Below are positions 19,004 through 28,366 of a DNA stretch of 64,000 nt, one piece after another. The notes below the pieces were generated by a model. The model saw nothing but the letters and a program-made list of their open reading frames with translations, searched no databases and was not told where the DNA came from. This stretch comes from AWTP1-13 sp963832445 (lineage in GTDB: Bacteria > Pseudomonadota > Alphaproteobacteria > Rhizobiales > Hyphomicrobiaceae). Where the stretch lies: NCBI GenBank assembly GCA_963832445.1, contig CAWHUM010000008.1:138538-202537 (forward strand), given 5' to 3'. The first letter of the stretch is position 1, and each line of letters opens with the position of its first letter. Position numbers and translations under genes: made by a program.

Positions 19004-20818
19004 TCAGGCGGCGCGCTCGATCGCAGCGTGCTCCGCAGCCGTGGCGTGCCGGCCGACATGGAACTGATCGATCAGCTGCGAAAGCAGGCCGGCCTCGCGT
19101 GCCAGCGTCTGCCCGGCGGCCATGGCCTGCTCGGCCATGGCGGCATTCTGCTGGGTCATCTTGTCCATCTCGCTCACCGCGATATTGACCTGCTTCAGGC
19201 CGCCGGCCTGCTCCTGGGCGCCCGAGGCGATATCGGCGATCGCCGAGTTGATGTGTGTGACATTGCCGACGATATGTATGAGGGCCTCGCCGGTTTCGCC
19301 GACGAGCTTCACGCCCTGGTCGACCTGCGCCGCCGAGGTCGTGATGAGCTCCTTGATCTGCTTGGCGGCGTCCGCCGAGCGCTTGGCGAGCGCGCGCACT
19401 TCCACGGCCACCACGGCGAAACCGCGGCCAGCGTCACCGGCCCGCGCCGCTTCCACACCAGCGTTGAGCGCCAGCAGGTTGGTCTGGAAGGCGATCTCGT
19501 CGATGACGCCGATGATCTGGCTGATCTGCCGGGCCGATTTCTCGATGCCGCCGACCGCCTCCACCGCCTTGCGCACCACATCGCCGCCGACAGCCGCGTC
19601 GCCGTGCGCGGTCGCCACCACCTGCCGGGCCTGGACTGCGCCCTCTGCCGCCTTGTTGACGGTGACGGTGATCTCCTCGAGCGCCGCAGCGGTTTCTTCC
19701 AGGTTCGCGGCCTGCTGCTCGGTGCGGCGCGCCAGGTTGTCTGAAGCGCTCGCAATCTCCGCCGTGCCGGTGTCGATCACCTGCACGCTGGCCCTCACCC
19801 CTATAACCGCTTGTTCGAGCTGCTCCAGGGCCTCGTTGAAGTCCGACTGGAGCTTGCGGTAGGCCTCGGGCAGATCGTCCGTCATGCGATAGGTCAGGTC
19901 CTTGGCTGCCAGCTTGGCGAGCCCGGCGCCGATCGAGCCTTCCACCGCCGCGCGCTCGCGCGCGATCGCATCCTGCTCGGCTTGGCGGCGCAGCTCCTCG
20001 TTGCGCACGCGCTCCTCCTCCGCTTCCCGCTCGAGGCGTAGCTTTTGCTCGGCCGCGTTGCGGAACACGGCGACGGCCTTCGCCATGTCGCCGATCTCGT
20101 CCTTGCGACGCTCGGCGGAAAGGTCGATGGCGAGGTCGCCGCCGGCCAGCTTCGTCATCTCGCCGGTCATGGACGCGACGGGGCGCACGAACCAGCGCGT
20201 GATGCAGAAGATGCAGCCGACCACGATGCCGAGGATCGCCAGTGCCAGAGCGCCCAGAACGATCATGATCAGGCGCTCGTTGGAGGCAGCCTCTGCCTCC
20301 AGCGCGGTGCTAAAGCGGTTGGCCTCGGCGACCACGTTGAGGATGGCCGCGTGATGCTCCTCGAAGGCCTCTTTCATCGCCAAGAAGGCGTCGCCTGCCG
20401 CGTCCCGATCGCCCTTGTCCAGGGCCGGCAGGAATTGCTGCTCGGTGGCCTCCCAGAACCGCATGGCGGGGGCGTGACCGGCGGCCAGCAACTGGTTACG
20501 CATGGCCCCATTGAGGCTCTGCTTGCCCCAGAAGGCGATGCGCTCGTCGTAGGCCTTGCGCAGCTCGGCGAGCCGCTTGCGCCGCGGCTCCAGGCTCCAC
20601 GGCTCGTTGTTGATGAGGTTGGTCTCGAGATAGGCCTGAACCAGATACACGGGCGGCGGCACCACGTCGGCGATCAGGTCCTTGCCCTTGACGATGCGCT
20701 CGTATACGGGGCCGCCCACTTTGAGCTCGTGCAAGGCCGCCCAGCCCAGTCCCACCATGACGACGAACGCCGCCGTGACGATCGCACCCATGACTCTCGA
20801 GGTGGTGGCAATGCGCAT
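19004..20818 (-). CDS. Methyl-accepting chemotaxis protein
   Basis: A 604-residue chemoreceptor. A first membrane helix (about 8-30), a periplasmic helical domain rich in charged residues (about 31-185) and a second helix (about 187-210) are followed by HAMP and a long cytoplasmic coiled coil. The signalling tip IDEIAFQTNLLALNAGVEAA begins at about residue 439 and continues with AGDAGRGFAVVAVEVRALAKRS. A linker from 255 to 300 is very rich in Glu/Arg. No classical CheR-docking pentapeptide is seen at the C-terminus. The ligand is unknown. Confidence 0.95.
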   Translation of the reverse strand: MRIATTSRVMGAIVTAAFVVMVGLGWAALHELKVGGPVYERIVKGKDLIADVVPPPVYLVQAYLETNLINNEPWSLEPRRKRLAELRKAYDERIAFWGKQSLNGAMRNQLLAAGHAPAMRFWEATEQQFLPALDKGDRDAAGDAFLAMKEAFEEHHAAILNVVAEANRFSTALEAEAASNERLIMIVLGALALAILGIVVGCIFCITRWFVRPVASMTGEMTKLAGGDLAIDLSAERRKDEIGDMAKAVAVFRNAAEQKLRLEREAEEERVRNEELRRQAEQDAIARERAAVEGSIGAGLAKLAAKDLTYRMTDDLPEAYRKLQSDFNEALEQLEQAVIGVRASVQVIDTGTAEIASASDNLARRTEQQAANLEETAAALEEITVTVNKAAEGAVQARQVVATAHGDAAVGGDVVRKAVEAVGGIEKSARQISQIIGVIDEIAFQTNLLALNAGVEAARAGDAGRGFAVVAVEVRALAKRSADAAKQIKELITTSAAQVDQGVKLVGETGEALIHIVGNVTHINSAIADIASGAQEQAGGLKQVNIAVSEMDKMTQQNAAMAEQAMAAGQTLAREAGLLSQLIDQFHVGRHATAAEHAAIERAA

Positions 20819-21086
20819 GTTCTCGCGGCCCCGCTGCCGTGCAGATGTGACATGAGCTCCGCCGGCCCCAAGCCCTTGCGGAACATGGGAAACAATCCGT
20901 CACTCGCATGAATAAAGATTTATCCATCCCACGGCTGATCATTTTTCTGCGCACCCGAGCCGGGGCGCAGGCTGCCATGGGCAACGGTTGCTGGCGCAAT
21001 GCCGCTCGTGCACCGCGAGCTGCGGCGCGGCCTACACGTGGCGGTGGTTTATCCAGTCGCCGCGACGCGCCCGCGCCAAGCCGGGA

Positions 21087-21647
21087 TCAGGACGTGGTGG
21101 CGCTGCGGCGCAGGCCGGCGAACGCCTGCTCCAGGCGCGCAACCTGCGCTTCGACCGGGCTGCCAGCGGGGTCCGCGCTGCCGTCGACCACCACCTCCAT
21201 GGCGCGGTCGAGCCGCACGATGCGGTCGTTGAGCGCGAAGCTCGCGGTGATCAGGTTGCGCAGGCCCTCGGGCAGCTCGTCGAAGCCTTTGACGTGCGAC
21301 AAGCGCCCCGGCGCCGTCAGCCGCACACGCTCGCGCTTTTTGCGCACCTCGGCGGCCGTAATCTCGCCTTCCTTGTGCGCGCGGCGGATCATGAGCCACG
21401 AGGCAAGCTCGAGCAGGCGCGTGGTGAGGCGCATGCTCTCCGTGGCGTAGAGCATCGCAGCCGGCCCCCGCAGCGCGCGCGCTTCCTTGCGGCCCGGCCC
21501 ATCCAGATAGGCCGCGGCGCGCTCCACCAGGGCCATGCCCTCGCGGAAGATCGCGTCGAACTGTTCGGAGGCGGCGAAGTGCTCGCCGAAGGAGATGGTG
21601 ACGCCGTCGCCGGCGGGACGTTCGCTACTGTTTACCGATGTGCCCAT
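21087..21647 (-). CDS. rcdA: RcdA-like regulator of CtrA degradation (DUF1465)
   Basis: A 186-residue all-helical protein of the DUF1465 family, found only in alphaproteobacteria. The core ISFGEHFAASEQFDAIFREGM, then YLDGPGRKEARALRGPAAMLYATESMRLTTRLLELASWLM, is the family hallmark. In Caulobacter RcdA acts with CpdR and PopA as an adaptor that delivers CtrA to ClpXP at the cell pole. The C-terminal tail is likely unstructured. It stands alone; a CpdR-like gene is 6 kb away. The 21648-21839 spacer shows nothing assignable. Confidence 0.8.
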   Translation of the reverse strand: MGTSVNSSERPAGDGVTISFGEHFAASEQFDAIFREGMALVERAAAYLDGPGRKEARALRGPAAMLYATESMRLTTRLLELASWLMIRRAHKEGEITAAEVRKKRERVRLTAPGRLSHVKGFDELPEGLRNLITASFALNDRIVRLDRAMEVVVDGSADPAGSPVEAQVARLEQAFAGLRRSATTS

Positions 21648-21839
21648 GACAGAACTTGGAACAACCGCTTACTTTTCACTGACCACGCGCCACCCTGGCA
21701 GGCAGCGGTTAACAAGTCACCCACAAATGGTTCGAAAAGTTGACGGCGCTCGCCAAGTGCGTGGCGCATGCAACGCTTATCCCCAGGAACGCTGGCTTTT
21801 CCAGTGCCTGGGCGCCACAGCTACGAGGGCTGAGAAATT

Positions 21840-24800
21840 TTATTCCGCTGGTGCGCCCGCAGGCGCCGCAGCGGGAGGGGCTGGCCGCGCGCGGTGGGCT
21901 GCGTGGTCGCGGGCGACGTAGCTGTACACCACCGGCGTCACGAACAGCGTGAACAGCGTGCCGATCGTCATGCCGGCGGCGATCACCAGCCCGATCGAGA
22001 AGCGGCTTGCGGCACCCGCTCCGCTCGCGGTCAACAGCGGCACCATGCCCACCACCATCGCCGCCGTCGTCATCAGGATCGGCCGCAACCTGATCGCTGC
22101 CGCGCGCTCGATCGCCTCGCGGCGCGAGAGCTCCTCGTTCTCCTGCAGGTGGTTGGCGTAGTCCACCATCAAGATGCCGTGCTTGGAGATCAGCCCGATC
22201 AAGGTGACGAGCCCCACCTGCGTATAGATGTTGATGCTGGCGAGCCCGAGGTTCATCGGGATCAGCGCACCGAACATCGCCGTCGGCAGCGCAATCAGAA
22301 TGATCAGCGGATCGCGGAAGCTTTCGTACTGCGCCGCCAGCACCAGGTAGATGATGATGAGCGCGAACACGAAGGTGATGACGAGCGTATTGCCCTCCTG
22401 CACGTACTGGCGGCTCTCCCCTTGGAAATCGTAGGTGAATCCGGCCGGCATTTGCTTGGCGGCCGTTTCCTTGAGCAGGTCGAGGGCCTCGCCCACCGTG
22501 CGGCCTGGGAACGGCACGCCGGTGAGCACCGCGGAGTTCAGCTGCTGGAAGGTGTTGAGCGCGTTGGGCTGCACCGACTGCTCGACGGAGACGATGCTCG
22601 ACAGCGGCACCAGCGACCCGGCGCTGGTGCGCACCTGATAGCGTTTGAGCCAATCGGCGGTGAGGCGGAAGTCGCGCGGCACCTGCGGGATCACCTGGTA
22701 GCTGCGGCCGTACAGGTTGAAGCGGTTGACGTAGTTGCCGCCGAGCAGCGTCGCCAGCGACCCGCCGATGTCCTGCATGGTGATGCCGAGCCGGTTGGCC
22801 TTGTCGTGGTCGATCTTGAGCTCGATCTGCGGCGTCTCGAACTTCAGGTCGCTGTCGATGAAGATGAACATGCCGCTCTTCTGCGCGTCGGTCTGGACCT
22901 TCTCCAGCACCTGCGCCAGCTGCGTGTAGTCCGCGGTGGTGGTGATGACGAATTGCACCGGCGGGCCGCCGATGGAGCCCGGCAGCGACGGCAGCGGAAA
23001 GGTGAACACCTGCGCGTTGGCGATCTGCGACACGGGCCCCTGCAGGCTCTGCAGGATCTGCTTTTGCGAGCGCTTGCGCTCGTTCCACGGCTTGAACAGG
23101 ATGCCGGCGAACGCCTGATGCACGTCCTGCAAGCCGTTGATGGTGAAGACGTGCTCCTTCTCCGGCACCTTCTCGAACAGCTTGCCGAGCTGTGCCGTTG
23201 CCTGCTCGAGGTAGTCGAGGTTGGCCGTCTGCGGCGCCTTGACGATGTTGAACAGGATGCCCTGGTCTTCCTCCGGCGCCAGCTCGCGTTGCGTGGTCAT
23301 GTACATGATGGCGGTCGCCGCCATGACGGCGGCCAGCACCAGCAGCGTCACCGGGCGGCGGTCGAGCGTGCGGTGTAGGCGCCGCTCGTAGCGACGGCGC
23401 AGGCTGGCGAACAGGCGGTCGAGCAGGCGGTTGAAGCGGCCACTGCCGGTGTGCGGCTTGAGCAGCCGCGATGCCATCATCGGCGACAGCGTCAGCGCGA
23501 TGACGCCGGACACGATGACGGCGCCCGCGAGCGTGAAGGCAAACTCGCGAAACAGGACACCGGTTAGGCCCGAGACAAATCCGATCGGCGCATACACGGC
23601 CGCCAGCGTGATAGTCATGGAGATGACCGGAACGGCAATCTCGCGCGCACCGGTGATGGCCGCATCGAACGGCTGCATGCCTTCCTCGATGTGGCGGTGG
23701 ATGTTCTCGACCACCACGATGGCGTCGTCCACCACCAGGCCGATCGCCAGCACCAGCGCCAGCAGGGTGAGCAGATTGAGCGAATATCCAAGTGCCAGAA
23801 GCGCGAACATCACCCCGATCAGCGACAGCGGGATGGTGACGATCGGGATCAGCGTCGAGCGCAAGTTGCCGAGAAACAGGAAAATGACGACGATCACGAT
23901 CAGGGCCGCCTCGAACAGCGTCATCTGCACTTCGTGGATCGAGGCCTCGATGAACTTGGTGGCGTCGTAGGCGATCGCCGCCTCCATGCCTGCGGGCAGC
24001 TGACGCTCGATATCCGGGAAGGCCTGGCGCACCTTGGCGATCACGGTGAGCGGGTTGGCGGTCGGGTTGGCGAACACGCCGACGAACACCGCCTTCAGCC
24101 CATCGAACACGGAGGAGGAATCCGCGCTTTCGGGGCCGAGCTCGATCGTAGCAACGTCGTAGAGCCTGATCAGCGCATCGCCGCGGGTGGCCACCACCAG
24201 CTTGGCAAACGCCGCCGGATCGTTGAGCGACGTCTCGGCATTGATGGTCGTCTGCACGAAGTCGGCCTTCACCTGGCCTGCGGCGGTGACGAAGTTGTTG
24301 GCGGCCAGCGCGTTGCGCACGTCGAGCGGCGTGATGCCGAGCGCCGCCATCTTGTCGGGGTTGAGCCACACGCGCATGGCGAACGTCTGCCCGCCCAGGA
24401 TTTGAGCGTTGGCGACGCCGTCGATGGTCTGCAGCCGCGGCTGCACCACTCGCGTGAGATAGTCGGTGATCTGCGAGGACTTCATCACCGGGCTGTTGAA
24501 CGACATGTACATCAGCGCGACGGGGTCGCCGGTCTGGCGCACCACCACCGGGTCCTGCGACTCGCGCGGCAGCGCCGCCTTCACCTGCTGGACCTTGGAC
24601 AGCACGTCGGAGACTGCGCGGTCGGCATTGGCATCGAGGCGCAGGTTGAGCGTGATGGTGCTCACGTTCTGCTTGGAGGACGAGGTGAGCGTGTCGATGC
24701 CCTCCGCGCTCGCCACCGCCTGCAGCAACGGCGTGGTGATGAAGCCCCGGATCAGCTCGGCGTTGGCGCCGGGATAGGCGGTGGTGATGGTGATCGTCGT

Positions 24801-24926
24801 GTTGGTGAGCTTGGGGAACTGCCGCACGGGTAGATTGAGCAGCGCGGCGAGCCCGATGAGCAGGATCATCAGGCTGACGACGGTCGCCAGCACCGGACGG
24901 CGAATGAAGATGTCGGTGAACGACAT
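21840..24926 (-). CDS. RND multidrug efflux transporter permease (HAE1 family)
   Basis: A 1028-residue inner-membrane pump with the duplicated RND plan: TM1 at about 12-30, a large periplasmic loop, TM2-6, then the same again. The proton-relay aspartates are in TM4 (ALVLAIGLVVDDAIVVVENIHRH). The RND signatures GANAELIRGFITTPLLQAV and LPAGFTYDFQG-like GFTYDFQGESRQ are present. It takes substrates from periplasm or membrane and exports them with proton antiport. It follows its adaptor gene by 15 bases. An outer-membrane channel is not encoded nearby. The frame is intact over 3 kb. Confidence 0.95.
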   Translation of the reverse strand: MSFTDIFIRRPVLATVVSLMILLIGLAALLNLPVRQFPKLTNTTITITTAYPGANAELIRGFITTPLLQAVASAEGIDTLTSSSKQNVSTITLNLRLDANADRAVSDVLSKVQQVKAALPRESQDPVVVRQTGDPVALMYMSFNSPVMKSSQITDYLTRVVQPRLQTIDGVANAQILGGQTFAMRVWLNPDKMAALGITPLDVRNALAANNFVTAAGQVKADFVQTTINAETSLNDPAAFAKLVVATRGDALIRLYDVATIELGPESADSSSVFDGLKAVFVGVFANPTANPLTVIAKVRQAFPDIERQLPAGMEAAIAYDATKFIEASIHEVQMTLFEAALIVIVVIFLFLGNLRSTLIPIVTIPLSLIGVMFALLALGYSLNLLTLLALVLAIGLVVDDAIVVVENIHRHIEEGMQPFDAAITGAREIAVPVISMTITLAAVYAPIGFVSGLTGVLFREFAFTLAGAVIVSGVIALTLSPMMASRLLKPHTGSGRFNRLLDRLFASLRRRYERRLHRTLDRRPVTLLVLAAVMAATAIMYMTTQRELAPEEDQGILFNIVKAPQTANLDYLEQATAQLGKLFEKVPEKEHVFTINGLQDVHQAFAGILFKPWNERKRSQKQILQSLQGPVSQIANAQVFTFPLPSLPGSIGGPPVQFVITTTADYTQLAQVLEKVQTDAQKSGMFIFIDSDLKFETPQIELKIDHDKANRLGITMQDIGGSLATLLGGNYVNRFNLYGRSYQVIPQVPRDFRLTADWLKRYQVRTSAGSLVPLSSIVSVEQSVQPNALNTFQQLNSAVLTGVPFPGRTVGEALDLLKETAAKQMPAGFTYDFQGESRQYVQEGNTLVITFVFALIIIYLVLAAQYESFRDPLIILIALPTAMFGALIPMNLGLASINIYTQVGLVTLIGLISKHGILMVDYANHLQENEELSRREAIERAAAIRLRPILMTTAAMVVGMVPLLTASGAGAASRFSIGLVIAAGMTIGTLFTLFVTPVVYSYVARDHAAHRARPAPPAAAPAGAPAE

Positions 24927-24941
24927 GGAGGTCTGCCCCGG

Positions 24942-26073
24942 CTACTGCTTAGGCCGCTCTTCTGGCCGCGTCAGCGGCTGGGTGTTGTCGATGCGGATGC
25001 GCGCCCCGGGGTTGAGCTTGAGCTGCCCCGTGGTGACGACCTGCTCGCCCGCGGTTATGCCAGACATGACTGCAACGCGGTCGTCCCTGGCCTGGCCGGT
25101 CTTCACGAAGCGCCGCTCCGCCACAATGCCAGCATCGGCATCCTTGCCTTGTCCGCCAGGTGCCTGTGCCACGACGTAGATGCTGTCGCCGTAGAGGCTG
25201 TAGGTGACCGCGGTGCGCGGCACCGTCACCACCTCGCGCGGCGCGCCCACCAGCACGACGACGTTGGCGAACATGCCGGGCAGCAGCTTGCGCTCGGGGT
25301 TGGGCAGACTGCCGCGCACCAGCAGCGTGCGGGTGTCCTGGGCCACGCGGGCATCGAGCGATTCGATCTTGCCCTTGAACACCACGTCTGGATACGCGTC
25401 GACGCTGACCTCGATCTCCTGGCCGACGCGCAGCTTGCCGATCATCTGCTCCGGCATGGGAAAGTCGACCCGCATCGGATCGAGCTGCTGCATGGTGACG
25501 AGCGTCATGCCGGGCGAAACATACTGTCCCCGCTCCACCTTGCGGATGCCGAGCCTGCCAGTGAGCGGCGCCATGATGGTCTTCTGCGCGATGACGGCCT
25601 CGATCTTCTTGGTGGCGGCGAGCGCCGTGTCGCGCTTGGCGCGCGCGGTGTCGACGTTGGCCTCGGAGGTGACCTTCTTGGCGATCAGGTCCGACTGGCG
25701 CTGATAGGCAACTTCCGCTTCCTGCAGGGTGGCCTTGCTGCTGGCGAGGTCGGCCAGCTCCACCGCGATATCGAGCTGCACGAGCGTTGGCCCCGCGCTC
25801 GGCGTCCTGGCCGCTCTGCACATTGACCTCGGTGACGATTCCGGCCACCTGCGAGGTAATGTCCACGCCGTGGGAGGAAATGAGCGTGCCGATCGAGGTC
25901 AGCTGCTCGATCCATTGCTCGGACTTGGCCGCTTCCGAGGTCACGGTCGCCGGCGGCGGGACCTGGGACGACATGATCGTCTTGATCATGTTCGGCTTGA
26001 ACAAGAAGTTGAACCAGGCAATCCCTCCGAGGAGAACGGCGGCGACGATGCCTGTGATGAGGAAGCGTAGCAT
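24942..26073 (-). CDS. RND efflux periplasmic adaptor (one apparent frameshift)
   Basis: Membrane-fusion protein of the AcrA/MexH type. The N-terminal membrane helix (LITGIVAAVLLGGIAWFNF) is followed by the lipoyl half-motif EQWIEQLTSIGTLISSHGVDITSQVAGIV. The frame then changes near 25805, where GAGCGCGGGG stands for an expected GAGGCGGGG, and continues with the alpha-hairpin, second lipoyl part (ITAPLTGRLG-like IMAPLTGRLGIRKVERGQYVSPG) and beta-barrel to the stop. One surplus C explains it. Together with the next gene it forms a tripartite efflux system. About 376 residues, normal for the family. Confidence 0.85.
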
Positions 26074-26315
26074 GAGCGGATGGGTTCGATCGCTGCGATG
26101 GGTGACCGCCCTAAGGTGGTGGGGAGATGGCGTTAGGCAAGCGGCTGATCGTCACCCGAGGGGGGTTGGACGAGCAACAATGCCAACCTGTTGTGGCTTC
26201 TTTGCATCTCCATCCTCGGACTTCAACGCTTTGATGAGGCAGCCTTAACCACCCTTCAATAAGGCCAATGCAAACTAGCCTCGCAGAGGTGTCGGCAGAA
26301 TGGCAATAGCCACAA

Positions 26316-26831
26316 ATGATCAGTGCCAGTCGACGGGAGCGCGATGAATTCCTCAGGGCCTTGGAGGAGGCCCGCCGTGCCGCCATGGCTGCGGACGAAG
26401 AGGATGCGTCTTGCCGAAGAGCGGGTCTCCGCCGCTGAGCCGCCGCGCAGCTCCGAGTTTTTTGGCGCGCTCGATCGGGTGGCCGGCGCAATCAAGTCCT
26501 ACATCTCCACCGGGCTGCTGGCCCGCCTTTACGCGGACGGCACGTCGCGCACAGCGCCGGAAGCCGAACCCGAGCTTCAGCGAGCCCGATGCCGCCGCCG
26601 CCGCCCGCCCCGCCAAAGTCCGAGCACGAGGCGGTCGTCGACGAGTTGCATCTAACCCCGAGTCTTTCGTGCGAAGACCTCGCCCGCATTCGTCGCGAAT
26701 ATGCCAAGCTCCATCACCCCGACCGCGTATTGCCGCCGCAGCGGGATGAGGCGACTCGGCTCATGACCATCGCCAACTCGCTGATCGACGAAGCTCTGCG
26801 CAGCAAGCGTGGCCGGTCCACTAGGTCCTGA
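26316..26831 (+). CDS. Possible small J-domain-like protein, frame broken
   Basis: Three open segments in two frames look like one gene. An N-terminal helix (RRERDEFLRALEEARRAAMAADEED) from 26316 is followed, one frame over, by SSEFFGALDRVAGAIKSYISTGLLARLY. From 26589 back in the first frame comes LSCEDLARIRREYAKLHHPDRVLPP with the HPD-like HHPD turn of J-domains, then a last helix. Two compensating frame changes are needed, near 26430 and 26580. DnaJ-like proteins stimulate DnaK, but this domain is short and divergent. The downstream end overlaps repeat copy A. Confidence 0.45.
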
Positions 26832-26895
26832 TCGCGAAATTCGTCTCACTGTGCGGCGAACCAGGTCACGAATTTCGCGATCTGAAGGACACTAG
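26821..26895. repeat. 75-bp CTAG palindrome, copy A
   Basis: Starts CTAG and ends CTAG. GTCCTGATCGCGAAATTCGT on the left pairs with ACGAATTTCGCGATCTGAAGGAC on the right around a 20-base centre. It matches 46839-46913 at about 85-90% by eye and has the same length. Confidence 0.9.
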
Positions 26896-26923
26896 CGCCG
26901 GTCACTATCGACCGCACGCGTTC

Positions 26924-27232
26924 CTATGGCTGGGCCAGCAGGCGCCGCCGCAGCTTCGCCTTCGCCTCCGACATCATGCGCGTAGCTGTGGCGAAGTCCT
27001 GCGCGGAGCTGCCGATGACCGCGCTCTCGGCTGTGCGGCAGATGCCGAACGCAAACTGCAGCGCCAAATCGTTGTCGATGGAGTTGCTGGTCGCCGCCCG
27101 GAATTGACTTTCCACGCACTGGTCCCACTCGAGCAGGCGCGCCTTGAGGTCCTGGGCCGCGGCTGTGGCAACAAGTGCGTGCCACGTCGCGCACACGGTG
27201 GCAGCCGCACGGCACCAGCGCAGCATCCTCAT
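26924..27232 (-). CDS. Small secreted protein of unknown function
   Basis: A 102-residue protein with a signal peptide (CRAAATVCATWHALVATAAAQ) and a mature helical part containing two cysteines (WDQCVESQ and FGICRTAES) that could form a disulfide. A basic C-terminus (AKAKLRRRLLAQP) follows. It lies just downstream of tRNA-Val on the same strand. Family not recognised. Confidence 0.55.
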   Translation of the reverse strand: MRMLRWCRAAATVCATWHALVATAAAQDLKARLLEWDQCVESQFRAATSNSIDNDLALQFAFGICRTAESAVIGSSAQDFATATRMMSEAKAKLRRRLLAQP

Positions 27233-27269
27233 TCCGACGTTTCCTGGCGAGACACGGACCCGGCAACGT

Positions 27270-27344
27270 GGTGGGCGCGACAGGGATCGAACCTGTGACC
27301 CCTACCATGTCAAGGTAGTGCTCTACCGCTGAGCTACGCGCCCG
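27270..27344 (-). tRNA. tRNA-Val (anticodon GAC)
   Basis: Cloverleaf read on the minus strand: acceptor GGGCGCG pairs with CGCGCCC, D-arm AGCTCAGCGGTAGAGC, anticodon stem CTACC/GGTAG with loop TTGACAT (anticodon GAC), T-arm CAGGTTCGATCCCTG, and an encoded CCA at 27270-27272. Confidence 0.97.
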
Positions 27345-27698
27345 GTTCGCGGCCGTTTCCGCAGGCTTCGGCTGCCTATATCGGCTATCCGCGCACGTGA
27401 CAAGCGCGCTTGCAGCCCGGCTTGCGGGACCTGGTCGCGCCGGCCTGTCCTTGTTGCGTCCGTCGCGTTTGTCCTGCCCACATCTTGGGCTTGGCTCACC
27501 GCTCCTCGCATTCATCTCCACTGACGGAGCGCGGCCGTCGGCGGGTCCCGCCGGCAAGACGATCTACGTCACGCAGGACGACGGCGGTTTCATCGAAGCC
27601 TTCCGCGTCGACCGGCCGGGGCGAGGGCCCTGCCTCATGCCAGGAAGGATTGCCGAGCCAGCCGCGGCTCCTGCATCTCGTCGCCAAGCACGGGGCAC
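27345..27698. other. Spacer without visible gene
   Basis: Between tRNA-Val and cpdR. Open frames cross it on both strands, but none has a good start or recognisable residues. It should hold the tRNA promoter. I see no repeat or hairpin of note. Confidence 0.5.
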
Positions 27699-28085
27699 TC
27701 ACGCGGCCAGCAGGCGATCGATTTCGCGCACCAGGTCTTTCAAATGGAACGGCTTCGACAGGACGCGGGCGTCCTTCACGGCCTTGGAATCGGTGTTGAG
27801 GGTCACGGCGGCAAAGCCGGTGATGAACATGATCTTGAGCTTGGGATCGATCTCGCTTGCGCGCCGCGCCAGCTCGATGCCGTCCATCTGCGGCATGACG
27901 ATATCGGTCAGCAGCAGCGTGAACGCTTCATCCTTGAGGCGCTCGTGCGCCTCCTTGCCGTTGGCGAAGCTCGTGACCTCGTATCCCGCCTTGATGAGCG
28001 CACGCTCGATGAAGGCGCGCATCAACTCGTCGTCCTCTGCCAGCAGGATGCGCCGCGCCGGCAGACGTGATGGCTTGGCAGTCAT
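27699..28085 (-). CDS. cpdR: CpdR-like single-domain response regulator
   Basis: A 128-residue receiver domain with no output domain. Acidic pocket in ILLAEDDELMRAF, phosphoacceptor aspartate in LLLTDIVMPQMDGIELARRA, and the lysine in VLSKPFHLKDLVREI. The stretch IDPKLKIMFITGFAAVTLN is characteristic of CpdR. In Caulobacter and rhizobia unphosphorylated CpdR docks to ClpXP and triggers destruction of cell-cycle proteins. I chose the ATG at 28085; the frame is open to 28334 but only shows residues without homology. It is divergent from an N-formylglutamate amidohydrolase, an arrangement I recall as common in rhizobia. Confidence 0.9.
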   Translation of the reverse strand: MTAKPSRLPARRILLAEDDELMRAFIERALIKAGYEVTSFANGKEAHERLKDEAFTLLLTDIVMPQMDGIELARRASEIDPKLKIMFITGFAAVTLNTDSKAVKDARVLSKPFHLKDLVREIDRLLAA

Positions 28086-28366
28086 GATGATCGCGAGCCC
28101 GTCCCCTTGGCGGCGTGCCGACCGAACCGGCACATTAGCGTGGCAACCGCCGTTGCCAGGGAAATCTGGCGCGAATTTGGTAAACGAGCAATGAACCTGT
28201 GGGGAGGGCGCCTGAACATGCCTCCCAGCATCATCCACGATATGCATCTCTCGACGCATGGACAGGGGGCGCGGCGCTTGGCAGATTAAGCTAAGCTGCG
28301 GTCCCCGGATGCAGCGTCCAGGCGGGGTGGGCAATAGCGTTCATTACAGGAAGTTCAATCACCGAC

